A DNA stretch of 64,000 nucleotides from the NCBI GenBank assembly GCA_963820995.1, contig CAWGCL010000008.1, positions 186,001-250,000 on the forward strand. Reading direction: 5' to 3'. Under the pieces are notes generated by a model. That model saw only the letters and a program-made list of their open reading frames with translations. It was not told where the DNA came from and ran no database searches. Source of the DNA: JAGTVG01 sp963820995 (lineage in GTDB: Bacteria; Bacteroidota; Bacteroidia; Cytophagales; Cyclobacteriaceae). This document shows, in pieces, positions 45,945-55,551 of this stretch. The position numbers and the translations under genes are program-made. Each line of letters starts with the position of its first letter. Positions within the stretch are counted from its first letter, which is position 1.

Positions 45945-48900
45945 TTACTCTTCTTTTTCTACTTTAAACGGTGTTAAATTGGCCTCTTCAATTATTTTTT
46001 GTGTTTCTTTCCAGTCAGCATCCAACCATTGATTAATCTGGGCGAGGACTTGTTTTGCTTCTTCAGATACCTGGGCAAAAAAGATTTCCTGAGATTCATT
46101 CGGCCTGTCAATTGCAGAACCGATATAATAGTTGAGCATTGAGAGCCTGGCTGACAGGATATCAGGGGATCTCTGAATGCCCTGGATATCTTCAGGGGCG
46201 TTGATCAATTCAATAAAGTATTTGATCGTATCTTTGGCAGCTTTAGTACGTTCCCTAATATCCTTTGAAATATCATCATCAGAAAGCATTTGTTCGACCA
46301 GTGAAATAGATTTTTTAATTTCATTTAACTGATCCACCTTATTGGTGATAGTTGCCACAAGTGATTGGGCCTTATCAATGTTCCGCATCAATTGTCTTTA
46401 TAGCAGATTCATTAAATTCAATTCTGGGATCAAGCTTAACAACTATGATTGCTTGAATCAGCATATTCTCCATATAGAATCTTAACCTTATACTTACCTG
46501 GCAACACATTTGGTCCTCCAGGATCAGAAACCTCTTTACTTGCAGGCTTAGGTGTAGAAGGATATCGTTCCCCTTTTCTTTCAAGGTCCCAGAAGAACCG
46601 ATTAAATCCTTTTCTTGCATTTATCTTGATTTTCCTGATCCTTTCATTACTTTCATTATAAAATTCTACCCAAAGGCTATCATTTTGTACTTCTTTGACC
46701 TCTTTCACACCATCTATTTCAACCGTGTCGGATTTTAAAGATTCCAGATAATAGGTAATACTTCCTCCTTGTGGTCTGTTTTCTCCTGCAAAAATACCAT
46801 AACCGGCAAACCGGGATCCCGAAGCTTGCTGTCTTGAACTCAGATAGGCCACAGGGGGTTCGAACACATTTATTCCTTTTAAATTGCTACCCTGTGCGAT
46901 TTTTGGCAAGCTCCCGAATGGGTCGAATATCGTCAATGATATATGCCGCACGACCAAACGTTCCGATGATCAAATCATGCTCCCTTGGGTGTATCTTCAG
47001 ATCGATGGTCGAAACTGTAGGATAGGTCTTGCCCCATTTCTTCCAATTTTGGCCTTTGTCAAGAGAATAGTAAAGACCAAATTCAGTACCAAGGAACAAG
47101 AGGTTTGGTGTAATGGGATCCTGTACCACAGATAATGTATAACCCCAGACTTTATTCCCTTCAACGAGGTTTTTCCATGATTTGCCATAATCATCAGTAT
47201 AAAAAAGGAAAGGTGTCCAATCGTCCATCCTGTAATTGTTAACGATTACGAAAGCTTCACCTGCGGAATATGCTGAGGCTATTATTTGAGGTATCCATGC
47301 CCCTTCAGGCATATCTTTAATCTTTTCAGAAAGGTTTTCCCAGGTTTTACCGCCATCAGTAGTAAGTTGCAGATTGCCATCATCCGTCCCAACCCATATT
47401 ACATTCTTTTCAACAGGACTGGGGGCAATGGCTAGTATGGAACAATGGTTCTCCGCTTGCGTTACGTCATAAGTTAAACCTCCGCTTTCTATCTGTTTCT
47501 GTTTATCAGGATCATTTGTTGTCAGGTCAGGGGATATTAAAGACCAGTTTTGACCTTTATCTGTGCTTTTATGCACAAACTGACTTCCATAATAGATGGT
47601 GCTATTATCATGAGGATCCTGTGCAATTCCGGCATTCCAGTTAAATCTAAGCAAGGTGCCATCAGGATGTACAGGCCTGATCATTTGTGTACGGCCGGTT
47701 TCTGAATCGTAATATCCAAGAAATCCGCCTTGTGACATAGCATAACCATATCTGGAATCATCCGGATCAGGTACTACATCAAAACCATCCCCAAAAAATA
47801 ATTCCTGCCAGTAACTGTTTCTGATACCACCTGCTTTCCATACGTATGCCGGTCCTTTCCAGGAACCATTGTCCTGCATGCCTCCATATACATTATATGG
47901 AAATTCCATATCATAATCGATATGATAAAATTGTGCGAGAGGAAGGTTTTCGACAAACCGCCAGGTTTTACCACGGTCTCTTGAAATGGCCAGCCCTCCA
48001 TCATTCCCGTTGATAAGAAAAGACGGATCCTGCGGATGTACCCACCATGCATGATGATCCGGATGAATGTCGGTAGAACTGCCTCCGTAAGCAAGCATGG
48101 TTTCGAATGTCTTCCCGCCATCCTCACTGACAGTGACTAATGAATAGAGATTATAAATCCTGTTCTCATTAAGTGGGTCAACATATATATCCGCATAATA
48201 AAAAGGCCTGTTCCCAATATTCTTATCACTTACTTTATTCCATTTGAATCCACCATCCTTAGATACGTACAGCGCATTTTTCTTGGATTCAACCAATGCA
48301 TAGATGACGTCTGTATTTCCAGGGGCAATTGCAAGGCCAATTCTACCAAGGTTCCCTTCAGGTAAACCATCTTTATCTGTCCTTTCCTCCCAGGATTCAC
48401 CTCCATCATAAGAAATGTATAATCCAGATCCTAGCCCTCCGCTGTTAAAGAACCATGGCCACCTTCTGAATTCCCACATCGCAGCAATTAACTTATCCGG
48501 ATTGATTGGATCAACAACCAAGTCGCCTATTCCTGTTTTTTCATTAACATATAAAGTTTTTCTCCAGGTCTTACCACCATCTGTTGTTTTGAAAACACCT
48601 CTTTCAGAGCTCTCGCCCCATGCAGAACCCTGGGCCCCCACCCAAACGATATCGGGATTGTCCCTGTGAATTAAAATTCTATGTATATTCCTGGTATTTT
48701 CTAAACCGAGATGCACCCAGTTCTTACCACCATCTATACTTTTATATACCCCATTGCCACTTGTCTGGCTATTCCTTGGATTTCCTTCTCCGGTGCCTGC
48801 CCAGATTACATCAGGATTTTTCTGGTTAATGGCCAGTGCCCCGATTGATGCCACATCATATTTGTCAAAGATAGGTTCCCAGGCTGTACCCCCACTTTCA

Positions 48901-49130
48901 GATTTCCATAATCCGCCAGAGGCAGTACCTACATATATTACATCCGGATTAGCCAGCAATACATCAATTGTGGTTACCCGGCCACTCATCCCGGCAGGCC
49001 CTATCGCCCTTGGCTTTAGTGCACTGTATAATGTAGTGTCTATCTCCTGTGATTGGGACAAAAGAGGGATTAATAATAACAGGATTGGAGTATATATCCT
49101 GATGATAAATTTGGCTTTCTCGAAAATCAT
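45945..49130 (-). pseudogene. BNR/sortilin-like repeat protein (glycosyl-hydrolase-like), three frameshifts
   Basis: The repaired protein has about 1060 residues. A signal peptide starts at ATG 49130 (MIFEKAKFIIRIYTPILL). The first 740 residues form a beta-propeller of BNR/Asp-box repeats (SKDGGFKWNKVSD, STDKGQNWSLI, TDDYGKSWKNLVE and others) of the type annotated as glycosyl hydrolase or VPS10-like. After RPIRELAK an extra base in a run of five T (46900-46904) breaks the frame; removal joins it to IAQGSNLKGINVFEPPVAYL. A second extra base near 46449-46450 separates YGEYADSS from IVVKLDPRIEFNESAIK, and a third near 46384-46394 precedes MRNIDKAQSLVATIT and the helical C terminus. Substrate and role are unknown. 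Confidence 0.85.
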
Positions 49131-49433
49131 ACAAAATTTGTTAAGGTTGCAATTAATAAAAAATGATATGGTTGGAGGTTTCAAAGATCTAAATTCCAGA
49201 AGGGTAAATATAAATTCAATATGAATTAAATCCAATCAACTACAATTCCAAAATCCTAAATATTTACATTAGTGGTTAAAATTGATTGTAAAGCGATAAT
49301 GCAAAACTTTGATGAATGCAATTTCAACCTTCGGTATGGATCAATTATATTCGTAAAATCCTAAATTCGTTTGATCAGGGATTGATTGATAAATGAACAT
49401 TTCCATTCACGGATTCTATCAGTAAAACTGAAT

Positions 49434-50453
49434 ATGCAGGGAATAAGGAAAAAACAACATAAGATTTTAAGCAGGAGAAGTATTTTCCCAATTGTGATAT
49501 TACTGGTATTATGGTTGATCTATATGCAGGACACAAACCAATGGGGATTGTTTCAAGACAATTGGTTTATGACTGTCACCATGATTTTCGGATCTTTTAT
49601 TGCCGGGGCAAGTTCCGAGGGAGGAGGAGCCATTGCCTTTCCTGCCATGACCTTGTTATATGATATTATGCCTCATACGGCCCGTAATTTCAGCCTGGCA
49701 ATCCAAAGTATCGGAATGACTGCAGCCGCATTGATTATTTTAAGAAATAAATTCCCTGTTGAATATAAATATCTTATTCCTGCAAGTATTGGAGGGGGAA
49801 TAGGTATTATATTCGGAACCTTTTATGTTGTCCCATATGTGCCAGCCACTTTTTCCAAAATGCTATTTGTTACCTTCTGGCTCAGCTTTGGAGTTATACT
49901 TTTCTACATAAATGTAATCTTCAAGCGAAAGGTATTTGACCGGATGCCAGATTTATCCAGGATAGAACTGTTGTTTCTGCTTATTGTAGGATTTTCAGGG
50001 GGCACTTTGAGTTCTATTCTTGGAAGCGGCCTGGATATCTTCAGCTTCGCTTACATAACCATCAGGTATCATTTATCAGAAAAAGTGGCTACTCCAACCA
50101 GTGTAGTCGTTATGGCCATAAATTCTTTGATTGGATTCTGCCTTCATTATTTCATCATTCAGGATTTTGCAACGGAAGAATTTAATTACTGGCTGGTCAG
50201 CATACCGGTAGTTCTGATTGGAGCTCCTATGGGAGCATATTACATCAACCAACAAACCCGGGATTTTGTGAGCTGGTTTTTATATATCATAATTATAACA
50301 CAATTTATCGGAGCCCTGCTGATTATAAGGCCGGAAGGAATGTTGCTATTGTTTACAATTCTGGTTTTTGTTTTTGGATTGCTGTTCTTTTACGGATTTA
50401 CCAAAATTTCTCTCCTGACAAACAAGTCTGATAGATCTGTAGAAGAAGTGTGA
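49434..50453 (+). CDS. TauE/SafE (TSUP) family membrane protein
   Basis: A 339-residue protein with eight or nine helices. The start at ATG 49434 (MQGIRKKQHK) puts a basic stretch just before the first helix; an upstream TTG at 49386 is possible. Family features are the two repeats with a glycine-rich motif, GSFIAGASSEGGGAIAFPAM (near residue 55) and GGTLSSILGSGLDIFSFAYI (near 190). TSUP proteins move sulfite, sulfoacetate or other organosulfur anions across the inner membrane. With a sulfatase in the window, sulfur anion export is plausible but not shown. Confidence 0.85.
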   Translation: MQGIRKKQHKILSRRSIFPIVILLVLWLIYMQDTNQWGLFQDNWFMTVTMIFGSFIAGASSEGGGAIAFPAMTLLYDIMPHTARNFSLAIQSIGMTAAALIILRNKFPVEYKYLIPASIGGGIGIIFGTFYVVPYVPATFSKMLFVTFWLSFGVILFYINVIFKRKVFDRMPDLSRIELLFLLIVGFSGGTLSSILGSGLDIFSFAYITIRYHLSEKVATPTSVVVMAINSLIGFCLHYFIIQDFATEEFNYWLVSIPVVLIGAPMGAYYINQQTRDFVSWFLYIIIITQFIGALLIIRPEGMLLLFTILVFVFGLLFFYGFTKISLLTNKSDRSVEEV

Positions 50454-50660
50454 ATTCCCTGAACCTCAAATTATAAACATTAAATGGGCAATGCCACGAA
50501 AAAAATCGATGAGGTAGATTGCTCAGATATAAGAAAAATATTGAAGTGGATTGTAGAAGATTAATAATTACCTAAGATTCTTCCTATGTATAGGTGAACT
50601 TAATCCTTGAAATTTTGAAAGTAATTTAAGAAATGTTGCTGCCGGATTCAGTAGCCGGGA

Positions 50661-51068
50661 TCAATCTTTCCATTGAGCCAGACGGCCGTTCTCGAAGAAT
50701 ATGTATTTCCCATCCGGATAATACCATGTTTCGTTAACTCCCCAGGAACCCTCTGATTTTTTCTTGCTGTCAGGTTTACCCCAGCTATCCAATGCCATTT
50801 CAGGAGATACTCCCACCCATACCCTGCCATCAGCGATCATGGGCCCTTTCTTTTTACCATATTTCTCTATCATGGTCTCCAACCTATCTTCGGCATTGAA
50901 CTCCTGACCCAATAAAAGGTCAATCTCATCGATCCTCAGGTACATGGAATCTATTTTAGCTTGTAAATCAGCTTTCTCATTTTCCAATTGATCTAATTCC
51001 TCTTGGGATTGAGAAAATCCGAGTGCTGAAATAAACAATAAGAGCAATAACAAATAAAACCGCTTCAT
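50661..51068 (-). CDS. Exported coiled-coil protein of unknown function
   Basis: A 135-residue protein with a signal peptide (MKRFYLLLLLLFISALGFS, cleavage near 20) followed by a coiled coil of about 35 residues (EELDQLENEKADLQAKIDSM). The C-terminal half contains RVWVGVSPEMALDSWGKPD and GVNETWYYPDGKYIFFENG, a pattern found in small outer-membrane-assembly-like (SmpA/BamE-type) domains that bind short peptides, though the match is loose. It is intact and alone between two other small genes. Confidence 0.6.
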   Translation of the reverse strand: MKRFYLLLLLLFISALGFSQSQEELDQLENEKADLQAKIDSMYLRIDEIDLLLGQEFNAEDRLETMIEKYGKKKGPMIADGRVWVGVSPEMALDSWGKPDSKKKSEGSWGVNETWYYPDGKYIFFENGRLAQWKD

Positions 51069-51176
51069 GACATTAATATTTCTGGTTGTTAGTAGATAAA
51101 TGGGACAAATAATTTAGGTCGGATCTTATTCTTTGCACAAATTATAAAAACCTACACGGTTCAAAACATTCAAGAT

Positions 51177-51389
51177 TTATTCGAACTTGTACTTTTTCTT
51201 CTTATTTTTTTGCTTTTTTGGATTATTCATTTCTTTTGTTAAAACATAATCCCGGTCATACCTGTCATTCTGGTGCATATCATAATACTTCTTTTTCCTT
51301 TTACCCTCACGTGTCTTATAAGCAGGCTTCGGGCCACATGAAGAAAAAAGAATTATTAATATTATAAAGCTGGATAAAATCTTTTTCAA
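51177..51389 (-). CDS. Small basic lipoprotein
   Basis: A roughly 70-residue protein. With the TTG start at 51389 the N terminus is LKKILSSFIILIILFSSC, a clean lipoprotein signal with lipobox-like FSSC; no ATG is available in this frame, so TTG is proposed. The mature part is short, rich in Lys, Arg, Tyr and Asp (YYDMHQNDRYDRDYVLTKE) and ends in KKQKNKKKKYKFE. It resembles the other small basic lipoprotein at 39127 in general layout but not in sequence. Function unknown. Confidence 0.55.
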   Translation of the reverse strand: MKKILSSFIILIILFSSCGPKPAYKTREGKRKKKYYDMHQNDRYDRDYVLTKEMNNPKKQKNKKKKYKFE

Positions 51390-51769
51390 AACGTTTAATT
51401 TATGGTCAAACAAAAAAAATATTTCTATATGCAAATAGCCTTTGTGATTTATTTTATTAAAAACGAATGAACCAATAAAAGATTGTATAATCAGTAGCTT
51501 ATTGCGGGATCAAAATTTTAGTTATATCATATACAAACGCTTGAAGGTGAGAGCCAAAGCAATATTTTTCTTACTTTTCCGGCCATATGTTACATTGGTA
51601 ACAAAATGAGATTTTTTCGTTTTTTTAAGGCTTGTAATGGAACTACTTTTATATCGAAATTTTGAGAAACAACAATACTCTTTGGTATTAATTCCAGCTG
51701 GCTTAGTTTACAAAAAGATCGAATTCAAAAATCAATTTTTTTCAGTTTTTAATCTAAATATACTATGCT
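51390..51769. other. Intergenic region, no gene seen
   Basis: This 380-bp AT-rich stretch lies between the minus-strand basic lipoprotein and the plus-strand 44-residue lipoprotein. It should contain both promoters. I see no clear promoter pair, hairpin or repeat. A frame at 51637-51861 overlaps the lipoprotein gene in another frame and is not credible. Confidence 0.4.
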
Positions 51770-51904
51770 ATGAAAAAATTATTTATTATTCTAGCCTTAT
51801 TAGCCTTATCAGCAAGTTATTTTTCTTCATGTTCAGAGGACGAGATCGTGACGCCTACTGAAGAAGGCGGATCAACACAAGAAAGTACGAAACAGTGGGA
51901 TTAA
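51770..51904 (+). CDS. 44-residue lipoprotein
   Basis: A very short gene, from ATG 51770 (MKKLFIILALLALSASYFS) to a stop at 51904. The signal sequence ends with SSC at residue 21, leaving an acidic mature peptide of only 24 residues (SEDEIVTPTEEGGSTQESTK). A strong terminator follows 40 bp downstream, which supports a real, separately transcribed unit. The role is unknown; tiny lipoproteins of this kind are common in Bacteroidota. Confidence 0.6.
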   Translation: MKKLFIILALLALSASYFSSCSEDEIVTPTEEGGSTQESTKQWD

Positions 51905-52258
51905 TTAAATCCTCTTATACAAATTAAATTGCCATAAAAATAGTAAAAAGAGGCTGCATTAAATGCAGTCTCTTTTTTTAATAATTTTGGAGCGAACTCC
52001 CACTTTGATCTAATTTTACTGCTATTTTAGCAAAATATTAGAAAATTTCTAATTGAAATTTTACTTTATTTGGGTCAATTCGCCACAATTACACTTTCAA
52101 TTTAGCCTTTTTCTTTCACATTCATTTTCACATTTATCCTATTCATTACAAATAATTTCCCGCTCACTCACATACTATTCCTAAGTCGTTCATTCACAGT
52201 TGATTTATCAGTATAGATATATACATGAATGTATCACTCAAAATTTGATCTCGTTATT
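51905..52258. other. Intergenic region with terminator
   Basis: After the small lipoprotein this stretch holds the terminator at 51945-51979 and then about 270 bp of AT-rich sequence before the next small gene. No further gene, repeat or regulatory motif is seen. Confidence 0.4.
51945..51979 (+). terminator. Rho-independent terminator after the 44-residue lipoprotein
   Basis: AAAAAGAG-G-CTGCATT (51945-51960) pairs with AATGCAG-T-CTCTTTTT (51962-51977), with only a G-T pair breaking the stem and a minimal loop, followed by further T residues. The hairpin is strong and nearly symmetric, so it could also act on minus-strand transcripts. Confidence 0.85.
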
Positions 52259-52429
52259 ATGAACGCACATGAATTTTTACTAAAAAAAGGAGTTAAAAAG
52301 GTTCATCAACCTGATAAAAAGTATAACTTATCGGTCGCCGAACTGATCCAATTCCTTGAAGAATATTCGAGGGAAAGAAATATGGCCTCTATCCATTCAA
52401 TAACAAAAACAGCTCACAGGCACCATTAG
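52259..52429 (+). CDS. Small hypothetical protein
   Basis: A 56-residue soluble protein starting MNAHEFLLKKGVKKVHQPDK (ATG 52259; an ATG at 52229 would add ten residues). It is charged and mostly helical, with NLSVAELIQFLEEYSRERN in the middle, and ends in TAHRHH. No family is recognised. The reading frame has protein-like composition and stands free of larger genes, so it is probably real but only moderately supported. Confidence 0.45.
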   Translation: MNAHEFLLKKGVKKVHQPDKKYNLSVAELIQFLEEYSRERNMASIHSITKTAHRHH

Positions 52430-52591
52430 TCGATATATAAATGAGGCATTTTTAATTTACTATCCTCCCTTCCTCTCAATCTGTGTATAATCAATGATGA
52501 TTTCGCACATCAAGCAGGAAGTGTACCAACCCTTGTGGAAAATTCCAGTCAAAAAGGAACCTTATTATCTAACTCATAAGGAATGAAATAA

Positions 52592-53833
52592 TTAAAACGG
52601 ATTAAAATAATTTGAATCGTTAAATATATCCGTTTTATTGGCTTCCGCTTCAATTAGAGGATCATCTTTCAATTCATTCAGAACCGCATCAGAAACATAT
52701 AATTTATCAAGATGCAATGTATCTTTTATACGTATAATACGCTCAGTACCTTCATCTACCAAACCACAATTTCGTAAGGCAAGTAGAAGGGCTGACTTGT
52801 CATTCTCCGCTACGATAGGGATCTTGCCCCTTTCCAGGAAACTGCTGGTCGCTACATTCTTGTTTGTCACTTCAAAGTTTATCTTATCAAACAACTTTTT
52901 TGTGATTACATCAGCCAGACCAATACCTATTGCATTGCCATGAGACTCTTCCGTAAGGTCCGACACCACTATAGACCGGATATCAGGTTTTCCCGGTTCA
53001 GGTTGTCCGAAAATTTTGATCCTTCCTATAATATTGGTATCGATTCCAGCACCACTTAAATTCTTACCCATCCTGTCGATCAGTAAAACATCTATTTTAT
53101 CAACTGGCAATGCGGGCATATTGGATCTGGCTATGTTCAGAAGGCCAGGTTCAGCAGGTATTATCTCATTACCCACTATCGCCTGGAGCAGCATAGTTTT
53201 ATCGTTTGCATTTTCTATGAGTGCAATACCTCCCAGGATCTTACCAGTGCCAAATATTACTTTTGCCACTTCCGGTATAAGGCTTGCAAGTCCATACACC
53301 CCATAATGATGTATCGAAGCTGCCCCTCGTTCCTTCCCCAGACCGATAACAGACATTTTTACCAGTCCGCTTTCATAAGTTGAGTGAAAGTCAGTATGCG
53401 GTTTAATCTTATTTATAAGAATTATCCCATCTGACTGAAAGGCATTTTTATCCATAAATACAGGGTTTGGAATGCCAATGTTGGGTAATTCGACTACATC
53501 CATTGAAGACCGGATTGGGGCTCCAACATTTCTTTCTGTAATTCCATAGGAGTTCAGGATCTCGATCTGACCTTCAGGTGTAGCGCCTCCATGACTACCC
53601 ATAGCAGGAATAATAAATGGATTAGCATTTTGAGATTTTACAAAATCAACAACTTCTTTAGTGATCAACTGAATATTATCTATACCCCGGCTACCAACAC
53701 CTATGGCAATGGAGGAATTCTTTTTGATATGACCAACAAATTTCTGAAGTTCATCCCGACAGGTTTTTCCAACATCCTTCAGGGAATTATCTGGATAAAA
53801 ACGATTGATCCTGGTTAATTTAAATTCTTTCAT
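52592..53833 (-). CDS. LarA-like (DUF2088) protein, nickel-pincer racemase family
   Basis: A 413-residue protein with the LarA N-terminal domain (DUF2088). Counterparts of the catalytic histidines and lysine are visible in IPAMGSHGGATPEGQ (near 80), ILINKIKPHTDFHSTYESG (near 145) and IGLGKERGAASIHHYGVYG (near 170). LarA enzymes use a nickel-pincer nucleotide to racemise or epimerise alpha-hydroxy acids; the cofactor genes larB, larC and larE are not in this window. The ATG at 53833 is preferred over a TTG at 53845. It lies 40 bp after the GntP permease gene, so both probably handle one hydroxy acid. Confidence 0.85.
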   Translation of the reverse strand: MKEFKLTRINRFYPDNSLKDVGKTCRDELQKFVGHIKKNSSIAIGVGSRGIDNIQLITKEVVDFVKSQNANPFIIPAMGSHGGATPEGQIEILNSYGITERNVGAPIRSSMDVVELPNIGIPNPVFMDKNAFQSDGIILINKIKPHTDFHSTYESGLVKMSVIGLGKERGAASIHHYGVYGLASLIPEVAKVIFGTGKILGGIALIENANDKTMLLQAIVGNEIIPAEPGLLNIARSNMPALPVDKIDVLLIDRMGKNLSGAGIDTNIIGRIKIFGQPEPGKPDIRSIVVSDLTEESHGNAIGIGLADVITKKLFDKINFEVTNKNVATSSFLERGKIPIVAENDKSALLLALRNCGLVDEGTERIIRIKDTLHLDKLYVSDAVLNELKDDPLIEAEANKTDIFNDSNYFNPF

Positions 53834-53873
53834 CTGAATGCTCAATATTTTTTAGATTTAGCAATTATGCTCC

Positions 53874-55412
53874 TTATAAGATCCATAAACTCATAATATA
53901 GACGACTAATGAGGTGCAAATACCAAGAATCAGTGTCCCTACGGTTTGTAATCTATATCCCTGGTTTACTGTCATGTTAGACATCTGTGTGACTACCCAG
54001 AAATAGCTGTCGTTTGCATGACTGGCAATCATGGAGCCAGCACCTATTGCAACAACTACCAATGCTCTGGCGGAAGGTGAATCCATCCCCAGGGAAGGCA
54101 CTAATGGTGCCATTAAGCTGGCTGTGGTAATTATAGATACTGTACCCGATCCCTGGGCAATTTTTAAAGACATGGCAATAATTATAGGTAACCAAATTCC
54201 AAGGCTCTGCGCACCAGCCAGGTTTTCCTTAACGACCTCAGCAATACCTGACTCCTGCAGGACTTTCCCAAAAGCCCCGCCGCTTCCTGTAACGATAATA
54301 ATGGTAGCTGCAGCAACAATACCCTCTCCAAGCCAGCCTGATGCAGACAACATATCCTTACTGAATTTTACCGGCAGTAAAAAAGAAAGGCCAACTCCAA
54401 GCATAAGGGCCACAGAAGGCTGTCCAACAAATCCGATGATCATAGCCGGGATGCCGGATCCGAAAGGTGCTGACGGCAGATCGTTTATCGATCTCAAAAT
54501 AATTAGAATAATCGGTATAAAAATGGGAAGTAAGGATTTTAAAAGGGATGGCCCCTCTTCAAAAAAATCAATAGAATTTTCCGGGTCATAACTGTCTTGT
54601 TTATCTGTGTCAGGTCTCACATCCGGAGTTATAGTTTCACCTGTTCTCTTATCTGAATCTGATTCCAGATCCTGGTCAGCATTATACTTTCCCTTATAAC
54701 TTTGTCTGTTGATATCATTTCCCACTTCCCCCTTTTCGAATGCGCCTGATCCCTTTGAAGCATTTGTTTCGTGGTTTAAACCCAAATTTCCATCAATCCC
54801 AATTGAAAATTTCTTTGCATATTTAATAGAAAAAAGCCATGCGATGATTAACCCTACCAGGCTTACTGGCAGGCCCAAAAGTATTACTGTACCCAGGTCA
54901 GCTTCAAGGATCCCCGCCGCCGCAACCGGACCCGGGGTTGGTGGTATCAGATGATGGGTGATGAATAGACCTAAGCTTAAAGACATTGCCATTACAGCAA
55001 ACGATATTTTTACTGTACGAGCCAGAGCTTTGGACAAAGGCGATAATACTATAAAGGCAGAATCACAAAAAACGGGGATACTGACGATATATCCGACAAT
55101 ACTCATGGCCAGTGGCATATTTTTCTTACCGACAATTTTTAAAGCACTTGTGGCCAATTTAAAAGCGCCACCGGATTTTTCCAGGAACTTGCCGATGATA
55201 GATCCAGCCAGTATCACAATACCAATGTAACCTATGGTATTACCAAAACCACTATTAACCGCTGTCACCACATCAGTTAAAGACAAGGTGCCTGAGAAAA
55301 TGCCGAAACCAAAGGCTGCAATTATAAGTGAGAGGAAAGGATGCCATTTAAAGACAGAAGTAGAAAGGATGATAAAGAAAATCGCCAATACTAATAAAAG
55401 GATCAACCACAT
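53874..55412 (-). CDS. GntP-family gluconate/hydroxy-acid permease with large hydrophilic insert
   Basis: A 512-residue permease with about twelve helices, longer than the usual 440-450. Typical GntP parts are present: NTIGYIGIVILAGSIIGKFL near 57, THHLIPPTPGPVAAAGIL near 148, GSGTVSIITTASLMAPL near 420 and ASHANDSYFWVVTQ near 460. An insert at about residues 205-285 (NHETNASKGSGAFEKGEVG through DSYDPENSIDFFEEGP) is acidic, polar and without helices, placed in the middle cytoplasmic or periplasmic loop. It should import gluconate, glycerate or a similar hydroxy acid, which fits the LarA-like neighbour downstream. Confidence 0.9.
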   Translation of the reverse strand: MWLILLLVLAIFFIILSTSVFKWHPFLSLIIAAFGFGIFSGTLSLTDVVTAVNSGFGNTIGYIGIVILAGSIIGKFLEKSGGAFKLATSALKIVGKKNMPLAMSIVGYIVSIPVFCDSAFIVLSPLSKALARTVKISFAVMAMSLSLGLFITHHLIPPTPGPVAAAGILEADLGTVILLGLPVSLVGLIIAWLFSIKYAKKFSIGIDGNLGLNHETNASKGSGAFEKGEVGNDINRQSYKGKYNADQDLESDSDKRTGETITPDVRPDTDKQDSYDPENSIDFFEEGPSLLKSLLPIFIPIILIILRSINDLPSAPFGSGIPAMIIGFVGQPSVALMLGVGLSFLLPVKFSKDMLSASGWLGEGIVAAATIIIVTGSGGAFGKVLQESGIAEVVKENLAGAQSLGIWLPIIIAMSLKIAQGSGTVSIITTASLMAPLVPSLGMDSPSARALVVVAIGAGSMIASHANDSYFWVVTQMSNMTVNQGYRLQTVGTLILGICTSLVVYIMSLWIL

Positions 55413-55551
55413 AATGGGACAAGATACTTTAAATATTTAAAAGTATAAAAAATTAATATCCGAATCCTGGTATTTCCAAAATATTCCAAACATAGAATCC
55501 ACTTGGCCACACCTAGGATTTTCAGCATTTTTTATCTTAATTGCATGGTTT

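Noticed and set aside
46375..46957. Separate genes at 46436-46957 and 46375-46620
   Set aside because: Both continue the BNR protein in other frames with family-like sequence; they are pieces of one frameshifted gene rather than genes of their own.
50484..50564. A 26-codon frame starting at ATG 50484 (MGNATKKIDEVDCSDIRKIL)
   Set aside because: It has no family match, promoter or terminator and is too short to support; it could be a remnant.
51637..51861. A 74-codon frame overlapping the small lipoprotein
   Set aside because: The overlapping frame that encodes a clean lipoprotein signal and ends before a terminator is the better explanation.
53591..55440. Long open frames opposite the LarA-like and GntP genes
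   Set aside because: They are antisense to well-supported genes, rich in Ile, Pro and Ser as expected for reversed membrane-protein codons, and match no family.
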